Shown here in pieces: positions 1 to 10,312 of a stretch of DNA of 64,000 bases. The stretch covers positions 1 to 64,000 of the forward strand of contig NZ_PPTF01000010.1 of NCBI RefSeq assembly GCF_002902845.1. The letters run 5' to 3'. The notes under the pieces are model-generated. The model did no database searches, was not told where the DNA came from, and saw only the letters and a list, made by a program, of their open reading frames with translations. The DNA is from Chromobacterium sinusclupearum. Lineage in GTDB: Bacteria; Pseudomonadota; Gammaproteobacteria; Burkholderiales; Chromobacteriaceae. Within the stretch, counting starts at the first letter, position 1, and each line of letters opens with the position of its first letter. A program made the position numbers and the translations under genes.

Positions 1-107
1 TTCGTTGTTCCGCGCTGGCAGAGAATGACTATGCGGCGCGCGAAACGCCTCGATTCGCCGCAAAACGCATCCCGGCGCGACCGCTCACCAAACGTCAACA
101 GCCCCTA
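1..107 (-). mobile_element. MITE-like element copy A (cut by window start)
   Basis: This is the reverse complement of the first ~107 bp of the complete copy at 12499, with only a few differences. It ends in the shared terminal repeat CCAAACGTCAACAGCCCCTA. No coding potential is credible. The TA at 106-107 is the presumed target duplication and forms the TAG stop of the neighbouring oxidoreductase. The rest of the element lies outside the window. Confidence 0.85.
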
Positions 108-1115
108 GTGCGTGATCACCACCTTGCCGAAGTGGCGGCGCGCGTCGAAATGCTCAAACGCCGCGCGCGCCTGGTCGAAGGCGAAGGCCCGGTCTATCAC
201 CGGGCGCAGGCGATGCTGGCCGATGGCGCGCAGCATCGCCTCCAAGCCGTCGCGGTGGCCGACCGCGATGCGCCTGAGCGTGGCGCCGCTCATGAAGTAG
301 CGCATGAAGTCCAGCGCCGCGCCGCCCTGGTCCAGAAAGCCGATCACCGCGATTTCGCCGCCCGCCGCGATGGCGGCCAGCGATTGTTCCAGCGTGCCCT
401 GGCCGCCCACTTCGATGACCCAGTCCACGCCTTGTCCGCCAGTCAGCGCCCGCGCCCGCGCGCCCCAGTCCGGCGTGGCCTGGTAGTCGATGACCTCGTC
501 GGCGCCCAGCGCCCGCAGCCGCTGCGCCTTGTCCGCGCTGGAGGTGGTGGCGATCACGTGCGCGCCCATCAGCTTGGCCAATTGCAGCGCGAACAGCGAC
601 ACGCCGCCGGTGCCTTGCACCAGCACCGTGTCGCCGGCCTGCAGCGGCTTGGGTCCTGTCAGGGCGGTCCAGGCAGTCAGCGCGGCGCAGGGCAGCGCGG
701 CGGCCTCGGCGTAGCTCAGATGATCCGGCACCCGGACCAGCGCCTCCTCGCGCACCGTCTTGTACTGGCACAGCCAGCCGTCCAGATTGCTGCCGTACTG
801 GCGCGCGGCCTGCGCCAACGGGAACGGCCCGCCAAACCATTCCGGGAAGAAGGCGTTGCAGACGCGGTCGCCGACGGCGAAGCGGCGGCAGTCCTCGCCC
901 AGCGCGACGATGTCGCCGGCGCCGTCGGACAGCGGAATCAACCCATCTTGCCAGCTCATCGGATAGTGGCCGTGCAGCAGCGCCAGGTCGCGGTAGTTCA
1001 ACGAACTGGCGCGCACCCTGACCAGCACTTCGCCGCGGCCCGGTTGCGGCATGGCTTCGTCGTGTCGTTGCAAATGGTCGAGGGCGCCGAAGCGCGAAAA
1101 ACGGTAGCTTTGCAT
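105..1115 (-). CDS. Zinc-independent MDR-family alcohol dehydrogenase / quinone oxidoreductase
   Basis: This 336-aa protein belongs to the medium-chain dehydrogenase/reductase superfamily and probably uses NADPH to reduce a carbonyl or quinone. An N-terminal GroES-like domain is followed by a Rossmann domain with VQGTGGVSLFALQ and a phosphate-binding ATTSS stretch. The catalytic-zinc cysteine of true alcohol dehydrogenases is absent (SLNYRD at that place), which favours the zinc-independent branch. The start at MQSYRF is preferred over an upstream in-frame codon because the extra residues are not family-like. It is divergent from an AraC regulator 103 bp away, which is its likely regulator. 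The TAG stop is formed by the edge of MITE copy A, so the original C-terminus may have ended with another stop at the same place. Confidence 0.85.
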   Translation of the reverse strand: MQSYRFSRFGALDHLQRHDEAMPQPGRGEVLVRVRASSLNYRDLALLHGHYPMSWQDGLIPLSDGAGDIVALGEDCRRFAVGDRVCNAFFPEWFGGPFPLAQAARQYGSNLDGWLCQYKTVREEALVRVPDHLSYAEAAALPCAALTAWTALTGPKPLQAGDTVLVQGTGGVSLFALQLAKLMGAHVIATTSSADKAQRLRALGADEVIDYQATPDWGARARALTGGQGVDWVIEVGGQGTLEQSLAAIAAGGEIAVIGFLDQGGAALDFMRYFMSGATLRRIAVGHRDGLEAMLRAIGQHRLRPVIDRAFAFDQARAAFEHFDARRHFGKVVITH

Positions 1116-1218
1116 CGTAATGGTCCTGTTGAGAAACAACGCTGCCATCTTGCCGCGGGCAAGCGGTATGATGAATGACTTGCCGTGCCGGCTTATTCAC
1201 CATTCGTCTCAAACTGCC

Positions 1219-2127
1219 ATGGACCTGCTGGAAAACCTGTTCACCGCCATGCGGGTGGAAAGCGCGCTGTACGCGCGACTGGAGGCGCGCGCGCCTTGGG
1301 GCATCGATTTTGCGCATCAAGTGTCCGCCCGTTTCGGCATCGTCGGCCATGGCCGTTGCTGGCTCAGCGGCGCCGGGCTGGACCAGCCGCTGGCGTTGGC
1401 GGCCGGCGATCTGTTCATCGTCAGCGGCGGCCAGCGCTTCAGCCTGCTGGACGCGCCGCAGCGCCCGGCCATCCCCTGCGAAGCGGTCTTCGCCGGCCGT
1501 ACCGAGGGCCTGATTCGCTTTGGCGGCGAGGGCGATAAAACCGATGTCGTGTCCGGCCGTTTCGTATTCGATGCCGCCGCCGGCGCGCCGCTGATGGCGC
1601 TGTTGCCGCCGGTGCTGCATGTGCCGCTGGACGCCGAGCGGGCGCGCTTGCTCCAGGCCGCGCTGGAGATGATTGCGCGCGAGAATGCCGAGCCGGGGCT
1701 GGGCTCGCGGCTGGTGGTGCAGAAGCTGGTGGATGTGCTGCTGATCGAGGCGTTGCGGATTTATTGCCTGTCAGGCCGCGGCCAGGGCTGGCTGGGCGCG
1801 CTGTCGGACCCGCGCTTGTCGCCGCTGTTGCGCGCCTTGCATGCCGATCTGGCCGCGCCGTGGACGCTGCAGGCGATGGCCGCGCGCGCCGGCATGTCGC
1901 GTTCCGCCTTCGCCCGTTATTTCCGCCAACGGGTGGGCGACACGCCGCTGAATCATCTGACGGCCTGGCGCATCGACTGCGCGCGCGGCTTGCTGCGCGA
2001 GAGCCGGCTGCCGCTGGCTGAAGTGGCGGCGCGCGTCGGCTACGACAGCGACGCCGCCTTCCAGCGCGCGTTCAAGCGGCTGACCGGAATGCCGCCGGGC
2101 GAATACCGGCGGGCGGCGGCAGATTAG
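1219..2127 (+). CDS. AraC-family transcriptional regulator
   Basis: This 302-aa regulator has an N-terminal cupin-like sensing domain (roughly residues 1-170, the cupin_6 type found in AraC proteins beside oxidoreductases). The C-terminal AraC DNA-binding domain has two helix-turn-helix units, MAARAGMSRSAFARYFR and VAARVGYDSDAAFQRAFK, followed by the usual TGMPPGEYRR end. The start was placed at MDLLENLF, giving the family length. It is divergent from the MDR oxidoreductase, and the 103-bp gap probably holds both promoters and its operator. Its 3' end overlaps the convergent racemase-like gene by 4 bp. The inducer is not evident. Confidence 0.88.
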   Translation: MDLLENLFTAMRVESALYARLEARAPWGIDFAHQVSARFGIVGHGRCWLSGAGLDQPLALAAGDLFIVSGGQRFSLLDAPQRPAIPCEAVFAGRTEGLIRFGGEGDKTDVVSGRFVFDAAAGAPLMALLPPVLHVPLDAERARLLQAALEMIARENAEPGLGSRLVVQKLVDVLLIEALRIYCLSGRGQGWLGALSDPRLSPLLRALHADLAAPWTLQAMAARAGMSRSAFARYFRQRVGDTPLNHLTAWRIDCARGLLRESRLPLAEVAARVGYDSDAAFQRAFKRLTGMPPGEYRRAAAD

Positions 2128-2819
2128 CCGCAGGCGGCGGCCAGCGCCGCCGCGGCCAGCGTCAGCGTGGTGTCGATGGCCGGCATGCCGCAATTGGCGT
2201 CGTTCAGCACCAAGGGCAGTTCGGTGCAGGCCAGCGCCACGCCATCGCACCCTTGGGCCTGCATGGACTGCACTACTTGCAGCAGCGCGGCCAGCGTTTC
2301 GTCGCTGGCGCGGCCGGTGGGCACCAGTTCGGAGAAAATCGCGCGCTGGATGATGGCCTGCTGCGCTTCGTCGGGGATCACTTCCTCGATGCCGCGGGCG
2401 GTGAGCGGCGCCTGGTACAGCCGGCGCGCCATGGTCCAGCGCGTGCCGAGTATCGCCACTCGTTTCAGGCCGCGCGCCGCGCAGGCGTCGGCCACCACGT
2501 CTAGCATGCTGATCAGCGGGATGGGCGAGCGGGCGCGGATATCGTCCACCACCAAGTGCACGGTGTTGGCCGGGATCACCGCCAGTTCGGCGCCGGCGCC
2601 GGCCAGGCGTTGCAGCGAGCCGACGATGGAGTCGGCTACCTTGTCCCAGCGGTCGTCGTCCTGGGCCTGGTGCACGATGCCGAAGTCCGGCTGGTCCAGC
2701 ACAAAGCGCGGGTGGTGATGGGTGGGGAAGCGGTCTGCGCACAGACGATGGATCTTGGAGAGGCAATCGACGGCGCCGGGCACGGTCACGCCGGCGATGC
2801 CTATGGTTTTTGCTGTCAT
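2124..2819 (-). CDS. Aspartate/glutamate racemase family protein
   Basis: This 231-aa protein belongs to the Asp/Glu racemase superfamily (RacX/YgeA type), which interconverts amino-acid enantiomers without a cofactor. The second catalytic cysteine is kept in VALACTELPLVL. The first position, normally Cys in PCNTxH, is Ala84 here (VIPANTVHLV). Some broad-specificity members also lack this cysteine, so a one-cysteine, stereo-selective or altered activity is possible. The start MTAKTIG was chosen because it begins directly before the first beta strand. The gene converges on the AraC gene with a 4-bp overlap. The substrate cannot be told from sequence. Confidence 0.8.
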   Translation of the reverse strand: MTAKTIGIAGVTVPGAVDCLSKIHRLCADRFPTHHHPRFVLDQPDFGIVHQAQDDDRWDKVADSIVGSLQRLAGAGAELAVIPANTVHLVVDDIRARSPIPLISMLDVVADACAARGLKRVAILGTRWTMARRLYQAPLTARGIEEVIPDEAQQAIIQRAIFSELVPTGRASDETLAALLQVVQSMQAQGCDGVALACTELPLVLNDANCGMPAIDTTLTLAAAALAAACG

Positions 2820-2881
2820 GATTTGGTCAGTTAAGCGGCGCCGCATGCCGGCGCCAATCGGCGCAGTCTACGCATCAGTCA

Positions 2882-4444
2882 TTAAAATGACAATGTCTCA
2901 TACCCGTCCCAGGTGTCGCCGGCGCGCAGCCGGCGGATGAAGGCATTCAGCGGCATCGGTTTGGCGATGTAGTAGCCCTGCAGCCAGCCGACGCCGAGCT
3001 GGCACAGGTAGTCGAACTGCTCGGCGGTTTCCACTCCTTCCGCCACCGTATCCAGGCCCAGTTTGGCCGCCAGTTCGGCCACGCTGTCCACGATGTGGGC
3101 CGACAGCCCGTCGCTGCCGATGCCGGCGACGAAGCTTTGATCTATCTTCAGTCCGTCCACCGCCAACTGGTGCAGATAAACCAGGCTGGAGTGGCCGGTG
3201 CCGAAATCGTCCAGCGCGATGGTGATGCCCAGCGCATGCAGCTGGCGGAACAAGGCCTCCACTTCCGGCGTGATGGCGATGATTTCGCGTTCGGTCAGCT
3301 CCAGCGTCAGCGTCGCGCCGCAGCCGGCCAGCGCGCGCTGCCAGCTCTCGCAGTCGCTATAGAAACGCGGATCGTCCAGATGGGCGCGGCTGATGTTCAG
3401 CCCCAGATGGAAACCGTCCGGCAGCCGCAGCGCGGCCAGTTGCCGCAGCAGCCGGTTCATCATGCTGCGCGTCATCGGCACGATCATCCCGCTCTCCTCC
3501 GCGCGCGGGATGAACAGATCGGGACGGATCAAGCCCTCGCGCGGATGGCGCCAGCGCATCAATACCTCCGCCCCCTGCCAGCCGGCCTGCCTGGGCCTGA
3601 CGATGGGCTGCAGGAAGCCTTCGAATTCTTCGTTGTCCAGCGCGCGCAGCAGCTCCTCGGTTGGCGAGGCCGGCCGCCCCAGCAGGGCGTACAGCGTGGC
3701 GCCGGCCAACAGGCTCAGTGCGGCCACGACCAGCAGCAGCGCGGCATGGTGCTGCCACAGCACCCAGTGGCCGGCGGGCAGCGCGTAGCCGGTGGAAACC
3801 GAATACGGATAGCGCGCGGACTGCCGCTGCGCCTGAATCTGGGTGGGATGCGGCGGCTTGCCCTCGCCGGTTTTATGCGGGCCTAGCCAGCGCGTGCCCA
3901 CGATCAGGTAGACCGGGCCTTCGTCGCTGGCGTCCTGCAACGCCAGCTGCAGGTAGCGGCCATCCACTGCCGACAGCGCATCGCCATGCTCGCCGCGCAG
4001 CCGGAAATGCAGCACCGGCACATCCGGCGTGGTGCGGTTGCCGGGCAGCAGCCGCAAGACGCCGGCGACGAATGGCGTGCTATAGGGCTTGGGGTCGGGA
4101 ATAGGACCCGATAGCGAGGTGCAATAGATCGCGTCGTCGCGCAGCAGCGCGGTGCTGCGCACGAAGGGCACGATGGTGGCCTGGCGGCGCAGCTCCTGTT
4201 CGGCGTCTTCGCAGCGGCTGCCGGCCAGCGGCAGGATGGCGCGGCTCGCCAGCTGGGCCTGATCGAGGATCTCGTCCAGCTGGATCTGGGCCTGTGTCAC
4301 CTGTTGTTCGGCTTGGCGCCGCAGGTCCTGCTTTTCTTGCCATATCAGGGTGGGAATGATGGCCAGCAAGGGCAGCGCGCCGACCAGCAGGCTGGCCAGC
4401 AGATGCGACACGCGGTGTTGGCGGCGTGGATGCAAGGGATTCAT
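2882..4444 (-). CDS. CSS-motif EAL-domain c-di-GMP phosphodiesterase
   Basis: This 520-aa inner-membrane protein has a transmembrane helix at about 15-34, a periplasmic region with two cysteines (Cys78 and Cys108, the latter in a CTS version of the CSS motif), a second helix at about 234-254 and a cytoplasmic EAL domain from about 265. The signature is EVL in GAEVLMRW rather than EAL, a variation also seen in active enzymes. The metal and catalytic positions DDFGTGHSSL, LKIDQSFV, AEGVET and QGYYIAKPM are all present, so hydrolysis of c-di-GMP is expected. In the enterobacterial relatives the periplasmic cysteines form a redox-sensitive disulphide that controls activity; the same is inferred here. 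It lies downstream of argH, separated by a terminator. Confidence 0.88.
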   Translation of the reverse strand: MNPLHPRRQHRVSHLLASLLVGALPLLAIIPTLIWQEKQDLRRQAEQQVTQAQIQLDEILDQAQLASRAILPLAGSRCEDAEQELRRQATIVPFVRSTALLRDDAIYCTSLSGPIPDPKPYSTPFVAGVLRLLPGNRTTPDVPVLHFRLRGEHGDALSAVDGRYLQLALQDASDEGPVYLIVGTRWLGPHKTGEGKPPHPTQIQAQRQSARYPYSVSTGYALPAGHWVLWQHHAALLLVVAALSLLAGATLYALLGRPASPTEELLRALDNEEFEGFLQPIVRPRQAGWQGAEVLMRWRHPREGLIRPDLFIPRAEESGMIVPMTRSMMNRLLRQLAALRLPDGFHLGLNISRAHLDDPRFYSDCESWQRALAGCGATLTLELTEREIIAITPEVEALFRQLHALGITIALDDFGTGHSSLVYLHQLAVDGLKIDQSFVAGIGSDGLSAHIVDSVAELAAKLGLDTVAEGVETAEQFDYLCQLGVGWLQGYYIAKPMPLNAFIRRLRAGDTWDGYETLSF

Positions 4445-4535
4445 CGCGTCTCCGCGACAGGACCCCCCGCGTCCTCAAGGCTGATCCGCCGCAATTTGGT
4501 TTTAAATAAACGTTTTATATTAAACCAGAAATGCA

Positions 4536-4555
4536 AAAACCCTCCGGGCGGAGGG
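4536..4555 (-). terminator. Rho-independent terminator of argH
   Basis: On the minus strand the stem CCCTCC/GGAGGG with a short GC-rich loop is followed directly by TTTTTG. It lies 23 bp beyond the argH stop. Confidence 0.8.
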
Positions 4556-4577
4556 TTGTGGCGGACGCGGGGCGGGC

Positions 4578-5957
<1,380 letters not shown>

Positions 5958-6036
5958 GGCGTTGCGTCCCACTGGTGATCGTGCAAAGACCCCTACTATG
6001 CCAGCCGCCACCGCGCGCGGCCAGTGCCGATTTTTG

Positions 6037-6795
6037 CTAGCGAATCCGGGTGTGTTCGAAAGCCAGCAGGCGGGAGATGGTGCCGTCGGCCAGCATGGCG
6101 CGCAGCGTGTGTTCAAATTCGGCTTTTTCCGGCTGCAATGGCGAATGGCGCGCCAGGGCCAGTCGGTTGGGATGGGGATTGTCCAGCGTCAGCCGCGCGC
6201 GCTGCACCCGGCCGGTGAATTCCTCGCTGGATGCCAGCAGCGCGCTTTGCTGTTCGTTGTCTATCAGCACATCGATGCGGCCGGCCACCAGCTTGCGAAA
6301 GCTCGATTCCGCCGTCGGCCCGGCGTCGCGGCGGATGCGGCCATCGGCATCGAATTGCGGCTGGTATTGCACGCCTTCCACCACGCCCACCGTCAGCGGC
6401 AGCAGGTCGGAATAATGGCTGATGTCGCGGCTGTCGCCGCTGCGCTGATACAACGCCAGCCGGTTGTCGTTGGCGAACGGCGGATCCAGGAAATCCAGAT
6501 AGCGCGCCCGTTGCGGCGTGTTCTGCACGCCTATCATCAGGTCGGCCTTGCCATTCTGCATGGCCGCCAGGCAGCGCGACAACGGGCAAGGGAGGAAACG
6601 CAGCGAGAGATGCATGCGCCGCGCCAGCTCGCGCACGATATCGGTGTACGGACCGGTCGGCCGGCCTTGGCTGTCGAACGTTTTCCAGGGCGCAAACGCG
6701 TTGTAGGCGAAAACCAGCGTTTGCGGCGCGGCCGGCGCGGCGGCAAGCGCCGAGGCGGACAGAACGAACAGCAACAGGGCGGTCAGTTTCTTCAC
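6037..6795 (-). CDS. Periplasmic amino-acid-type solute-binding protein (family 3)
   Basis: This 252-aa protein has a cleavable signal peptide ([19 protein letters not shown]) followed by a bacterial family-3 extracellular solute-binding fold. Motifs include [14 protein letters not shown], the pair [17 protein letters not shown] and [17 protein letters not shown] start at 6795 is inferred because it places the signal peptide correctly; no ATG is available and no strong ribosome site is seen. It lies downstream of gltL but is separated by a palindromic terminator, so it is probably transcribed on its own. Such orphan proteins may feed a transporter elsewhere or act as sensors. The ligand is unknown. 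Confidence 0.8.
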   Translation of the reverse strand: MKKLTALLLFVLSASALAAAPAAPQTLVFAYNAFAPWKTFDSQGRPTGPYTDIVRELARRMHLSLRFLPCPLSRCLAAMQNGKADLMIGVQNTPQRARYLDFLDPPFANDNRLALYQRSGDSRDISHYSDLLPLTVGVVEGVQYQPQFDADGRIRRDAGPTAESSFRKLVAGRIDVLIDNEQQSALLASSEEFTGRVQRARLTLDNPHPNRLALARHSPLQPEKAEFEHTLRAMLADGTISRLLAFEHTRIR

Positions 6796-6951
6796 GGTGG
6801 TTTTGCTTGGAAATGTTTTCAGCAATCCTATCCGGTAATTGCGAATGACATGATTTTTGTTGTTGCCAGATGCGCTTGGCTGTTGCAAAAAGGCTGCTTT
6901 CGGTGTTTTGTCATTTTTGGCGTGGCGTGCGGCAAGGCGCGCACGAGATGC

Positions 6952-6979
6952 AAAAGCCCGCGCCAAGGCGCGGGCTTTT
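6952..6979. terminator. Bidirectional terminator downstream of gltL
   Basis: A perfect palindrome AAAAGCCCGCGCC-AA-GGCGCGGGCTTTT lies 18 bp past the gltL stop. It has a T-run on both strands. Confidence 0.85.
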
Positions 6980-6996
6980 GTTTGGCTGTCGCACAA

Positions 6997-7740
6997 TCAG
7001 TGCTGCAGGATCTTGGACAGGAAATGGCGCGCGCGCTCGCTGCGGGCGTCCAGATTGCCGAAGAACTCTTCCTTGGCGCAGTCTTCGACGATGCGGCCCT
7101 GATCCATGAAGATCACGCGATCGGCCACGCGGCGGGCGAAGCCCATCTCGTGCGTCACGCACATCATGGTCATGCCTTCGTGCGCCAGGCCTGTCATCAC
7201 GTCCAGCACCTCGTTGATCATCTCCGGGTCCAGCGCGGAAGTCGGCTCGTCGAACAGCATGGCGATCGGGTCCATGGCCAGCGCGCGGGCGATGGCCACC
7301 CGCTGCTGCTGGCCGCCGGACAGCTGGCCGGGGTGCTTGTCGGCTTGCTCCTTCAGGCCGACGCGGTCCAGCAGCTTCAGGCCCTTGTCCACCGCCTCGT
7401 CGCGGCTGCGGCCCAGCACCTTGATCTGGGCGATGGCAAGGTTTTCGGTAATGGTGAGGTGCGGGAACAGTTCGAAGTGCTGAAACACCATGCCGACGCG
7501 GCTGCGCAGCTTGGGCAGGTCGGTTTTCGGATTGCCCACCGAGATGCCGTCGACGACGATCTCGCCCTGCTGGAACGCCTCCAGCCCATTGACGCACTTG
7601 ATCAGGGTGGACTTGCCGGAGCCGGACGGCCCGCATACGACCACCACCTCGCCCTTGGCGACCTCGGTGGTGCAGTCGGTCAGCACCTGGAAGTCGCCAT
7701 ACCATTTGCTGACCTTGTTCAGCGAAATCATTGCAGTCAT
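6997..7740 (-). CDS. gltL: Glutamate/aspartate ABC transporter ATP-binding protein
   Basis: This 247-aa ATPase energises glutamate/aspartate uptake. Walker A is GPSGSGKST, the signature is [15 protein letters not shown], Walker B is [13 protein letters not shown] and the switch histidine is in VTHEMGFA. The start at 7740 is supported by an ATGA overlap with the gltK stop, indicating translational coupling. It is the last gene of gltI-gltJ-gltK-gltL and is closed by a strong terminator. Confidence 0.94.
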   Translation of the reverse strand: MTAMISLNKVSKWYGDFQVLTDCTTEVAKGEVVVVCGPSGSGKSTLIKCVNGLEAFQQGEIVVDGISVGNPKTDLPKLRSRVGMVFQHFELFPHLTITENLAIAQIKVLGRSRDEAVDKGLKLLDRVGLKEQADKHPGQLSGGQQQRVAIARALAMDPIAMLFDEPTSALDPEMINEVLDVMTGLAHEGMTMMCVTHEMGFARRVADRVIFMDQGRIVEDCAKEEFFGNLDARSERARHFLSKILQH

Positions 7741-8402
7741 ACAGCCAACCTTTGTTGCAGGCGCTTCACCAAACGCGAAGCGCTAAAACTGATTACGAAG
7801 TAGACCACGCCGGCGAATATCAGGAATTCGTGCGGCAGGCCGACGATGTCGCCCTTGGAGCGGGCGGTATTCAGAAAATCCATCAGTCCGACAGCGTATA
7901 CCAGAGACGTGTCCTGGAACAGGATGATGGACTGCTGCAAGAGCAGCGGCAGCATCTTGCGCAGCGCCTGCGGCAGCACGATCAGCACCATCACTTGGTG
8001 ATAGCGCATGCCCAGCGCGTAGGCGGCATTGGGCTGGCCTTTCGGTATCGCCTGGATGCCGGCGCGGACGATCTCGGCGAAATACGCCGCCTCGAACATC
8101 ACGAATGCGGTGAGGCAGGAGGTGAAGGCACCCACCGGCTCCAGGCTGCCGGTGATCCGGTTCAGCAGCAGCGGCACCGCCAGGTAGAACCAGGAGATCA
8201 CCAGCAAGAGCGGAATGGAGCGGAAATAATAGATGTAGGCCGTGGCCAGCGCCGACAGCGGCTTGAAGTCGGACAAGCGCGCCAGCGCCAGCAGGATGCC
8301 GAGCAGCACGCCGCCTGCCACGCCGCCGGCCAGCATCTTCAGCGTCAGCAGCATGCCTTGGCTCAGGCCGGGCAAGGCGGGGATGATTTGACTGAAATCC
8401 AT
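7737..8402 (-). CDS. gltK: Glutamate/aspartate ABC transporter permease
   Basis: This 221-aa polytopic membrane protein belongs to the HisMQ permease family. The cytoplasmic EAA loop that docks on the ATPase is visible as [22 protein letters not shown]. Two adjacent ATG codons (8405 and 8402) are possible. A GGGGGG ribosome site is 3 bp from the first and 6 bp from the second, so the second is preferred. It overlaps the gltJ stop and the gltL start, so the three genes are translationally coupled. Confidence 0.93.
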   Translation of the reverse strand: MDFSQIIPALPGLSQGMLLTLKMLAGGVAGGVLLGILLALARLSDFKPLSALATAYIYYFRSIPLLLVISWFYLAVPLLLNRITGSLEPVGAFTSCLTAFVMFEAAYFAEIVRAGIQAIPKGQPNAAYALGMRYHQVMVLIVLPQALRKMLPLLLQQSIILFQDTSLVYAVGLMDFLNTARSKGDIVGLPHEFLIFAGVVYFVISFSASRLVKRLQQRLAV

Positions 8403-9142
8403 CATTTGCCCCCCATCATGCCGGGCACCCTGAGCTTCTTCTCCAGCCCGTTCATCAGCAGCATCAGGCTCATATTGAGCACGAAGTAGATGACGGTGGC
8501 CAGGGTGAAAGCCTCGAAGATATTCGCGGAATATTCGGCGGTCTGCCGGGTTTGCGCCAGCAACTCCATCAGCCCGATCAGCGACGCCACCGAGGAGTTC
8601 TTGATGATGTTCAGGAACTCGCTGGTCAAGGGCGGGATGATGACGCGCAGCGCCTGCGGCAGCAGCACATGGCGGTAGGTTTGCGCCTGCGAGAAGCCCA
8701 TCGCCATCGCCGCGTTGCGCTGGCCGCGCGGCAACGCCTCGATGCCGGTGCGCACCTGCTCCGCCACGCGGGCGGCGGTGAACAGGCCCAGGCACACCAC
8801 CACCGACAGGAACTGCGAGGTGGTCGGCGACAGATCCTGCTTGTACCAGATCTGCGCGCCCTCCGGCAGCAGGTCCGGCACCAGGAAGTACCAGATGAAC
8901 AGCTGCACCAGCAGCGGCACATTGCGGAACAAATCGATATAAGCGGCGGCGAGCGCGGCCGGCCAGCGCTTGGGCAGCGTGCGCGCCACGCCGACCGCCG
9001 TGCCGATGGCGAGCGCGATGATCCAGCCGCTCAGCGCGACCGCCAGGGTCCAGTACAGTCCGCTGGCAAACCAATTGAGATAGATTTCGCTACCGACGCC
9101 GGTAGGCTTGAAGAAGATTCCCCAGTCCCAGTGATAATTCAT
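8402..9142 (-). CDS. gltJ: Glutamate/aspartate ABC transporter permease
   Basis: This 246-aa HisMQ-type permease closely follows enterobacterial GltJ in its start (NYHWDWGIFF), its FRNVPLLVQLF helix, its EAA loop (EQVRTGIEALPRGQRNAAMAMG) and its last residues (PGMMGGK). The ATG at 9142 is chosen over an in-frame codon three residues upstream on that similarity, with GGAGTGG upstream. It pairs with GltK to form the channel. Confidence 0.94.
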   Translation of the reverse strand: MNYHWDWGIFFKPTGVGSEIYLNWFASGLYWTLAVALSGWIIALAIGTAVGVARTLPKRWPAALAAAYIDLFRNVPLLVQLFIWYFLVPDLLPEGAQIWYKQDLSPTTSQFLSVVVCLGLFTAARVAEQVRTGIEALPRGQRNAAMAMGFSQAQTYRHVLLPQALRVIIPPLTSEFLNIIKNSSVASLIGLMELLAQTRQTAEYSANIFEAFTLATVIYFVLNMSLMLLMNGLEKKLRVPGMMGGK

Positions 9143-9227
9143 GGCAACCACTCCCAGCCGCGCGGTCGGCAGACGGCGCGGCGATTGATGCCCCTGCCGG
9201 CCTAAGACGGCCGCGCAGGGTGAAACC

Positions 9228-9249
9228 GCCGCCTGCTTGGGCAGGCGGC
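9228..9249 (-). other. Intercistronic stem-loop between gltI and gltJ
   Basis: A perfect 9-bp stem (GCCGCCTGC/GCAGGCGGC) has a 4-nt loop and no T-run. Hairpins here commonly protect the abundant binding-protein message and lower downstream expression; that role is inferred. Confidence 0.6.
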
Positions 9250-9298
9250 TTGGCGTTCAAAGCTTCAGGGCGAAGGCCGCAGGCGCGGCCGGGCCGGC

Positions 9299-10198
9299 TT
9301 ACTCGGCAGGCTTGTCGGTCGGTTTGGCCAGCAGCGCCTTGAGCTCGTCGGACATCGGGAAGTTGAGGTTCAGGCCTTTCGGCGGCACCGGGCTGGTAAA
9401 CCACTTGGCGTAGATCTTGTTGATCTCGCCGGACTTGAAGGTATTGGTCAGCGCGGTGTCCACCACCTTCTTGAAGGCCGGGTCGTCCTTGCGCAGCATG
9501 CAGCCGTAGATTTCATACGACTGCGACTTGCCGGTCACGGTCCAGTTGGCCGGGTTCTTGGCCTTGGCCATTTCGCCGTACAACAGCGCGTCGTCCATCA
9601 TGAAGGCGACGGCGCGGCCGGATTCCAGCATCAGGAACGATTCGCCGTGGTCCTTGGCGGAGATGACGTTCATGCCCAGGTTCTTGCTGGCGTTCATGGC
9701 CTTGATCAGGCGTTCGGACGTGGTGCCGGCGGTGGTGACCACGTTTTTGCCCTTCAGATCCGGGAAGTCCTTGATGCCGGAGGTCTTGGCCGTCAGCAAG
9801 CGGGTGCCGATCTCGAAGATGCCAACCGAGAACGCCACTTGCTTGCCGCGTTCGGCGTTATTGGTGGTAGAGCCGCACTCCAAGTCCACCGTGCCGTTCT
9901 GCACCAGCGGGATGCGGGTCTGCGAGGTCACCAGGTTGTAGCGCACCTGCAGGTTCGGCATCTTCAGTTCTTTCTTGACCTCGTCCACCACTTTATTGGC
10001 GAGGTCCACCGAATAGCCGATCGGCTTCTGGTTGTTGTCGTAGTACGAGAACGGGATGGACGAATCGCGGTTGCCCAGCACGATCACGCCGGATTCCTTG
10101 ATCTTCTTCAGCGTGCCGGTCAGCTCGGCCGCGCCTGCAGGCAGGGAGGCCAGTGCGGCCAGGGTACATCCGGCGATGACGGAGGTGCGGATATGCAT
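9299..10198 (-). CDS. gltI: Glutamate/aspartate periplasmic binding protein
   Basis: This 299-aa protein has a signal peptide (about 1-23, ending PAGAA) and a family-3 solute-binding fold. The N-terminal region GTLKKIKESGVIVLGNRDSS and the stretch DLECGSTTNNAERGKQVAFS are characteristic of GltI/DEBP. It captures glutamate and aspartate in the periplasm for GltJKL. An AAGGAG ribosome site precedes the ATG. It is the first gene of the gltIJKL unit and has a candidate promoter just upstream, overlapping the end of rsmA. Confidence 0.94.
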   Translation of the reverse strand: MHIRTSVIAGCTLAALASLPAGAAELTGTLKKIKESGVIVLGNRDSSIPFSYYDNNQKPIGYSVDLANKVVDEVKKELKMPNLQVRYNLVTSQTRIPLVQNGTVDLECGSTTNNAERGKQVAFSVGIFEIGTRLLTAKTSGIKDFPDLKGKNVVTTAGTTSERLIKAMNASKNLGMNVISAKDHGESFLMLESGRAVAFMMDDALLYGEMAKAKNPANWTVTGKSQSYEIYGCMLRKDDPAFKKVVDTALTNTFKSGEINKIYAKWFTSPVPPKGLNLNFPMSDELKALLAKPTDKPAE

Positions 10199-10283
10199 GG
10201 AGTTTCTCCTTATAGACTCTCTTTGCGGGGAGGTTGGCGCCGCTGGGGCGGCGCCTTGATCTTCTTTTTAGTGATTGTCTGAC

Positions 10284-10312
10284 AGTATGCTGATATTTTT
10301 TGTTTGTGTCAG
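10284..10312 (-). promoter_or_regulatory. Candidate sigma70 promoter of gltI
   Basis: On the minus strand CTGACA and CATACT are separated by 17 bp, about 85 bp before the gltI start. The -10 match is modest. Confidence is low without transcript data. Confidence 0.3.

Noticed and set aside
154..1620. Very long Arg/Ala/Pro-rich frames overlapping real genes (for example opposite the oxidoreductase and transketolase genes)
   Set aside because: They are antisense or shifted shadows typical of high-GC DNA. The opposite strand encodes clearly recognisable proteins.
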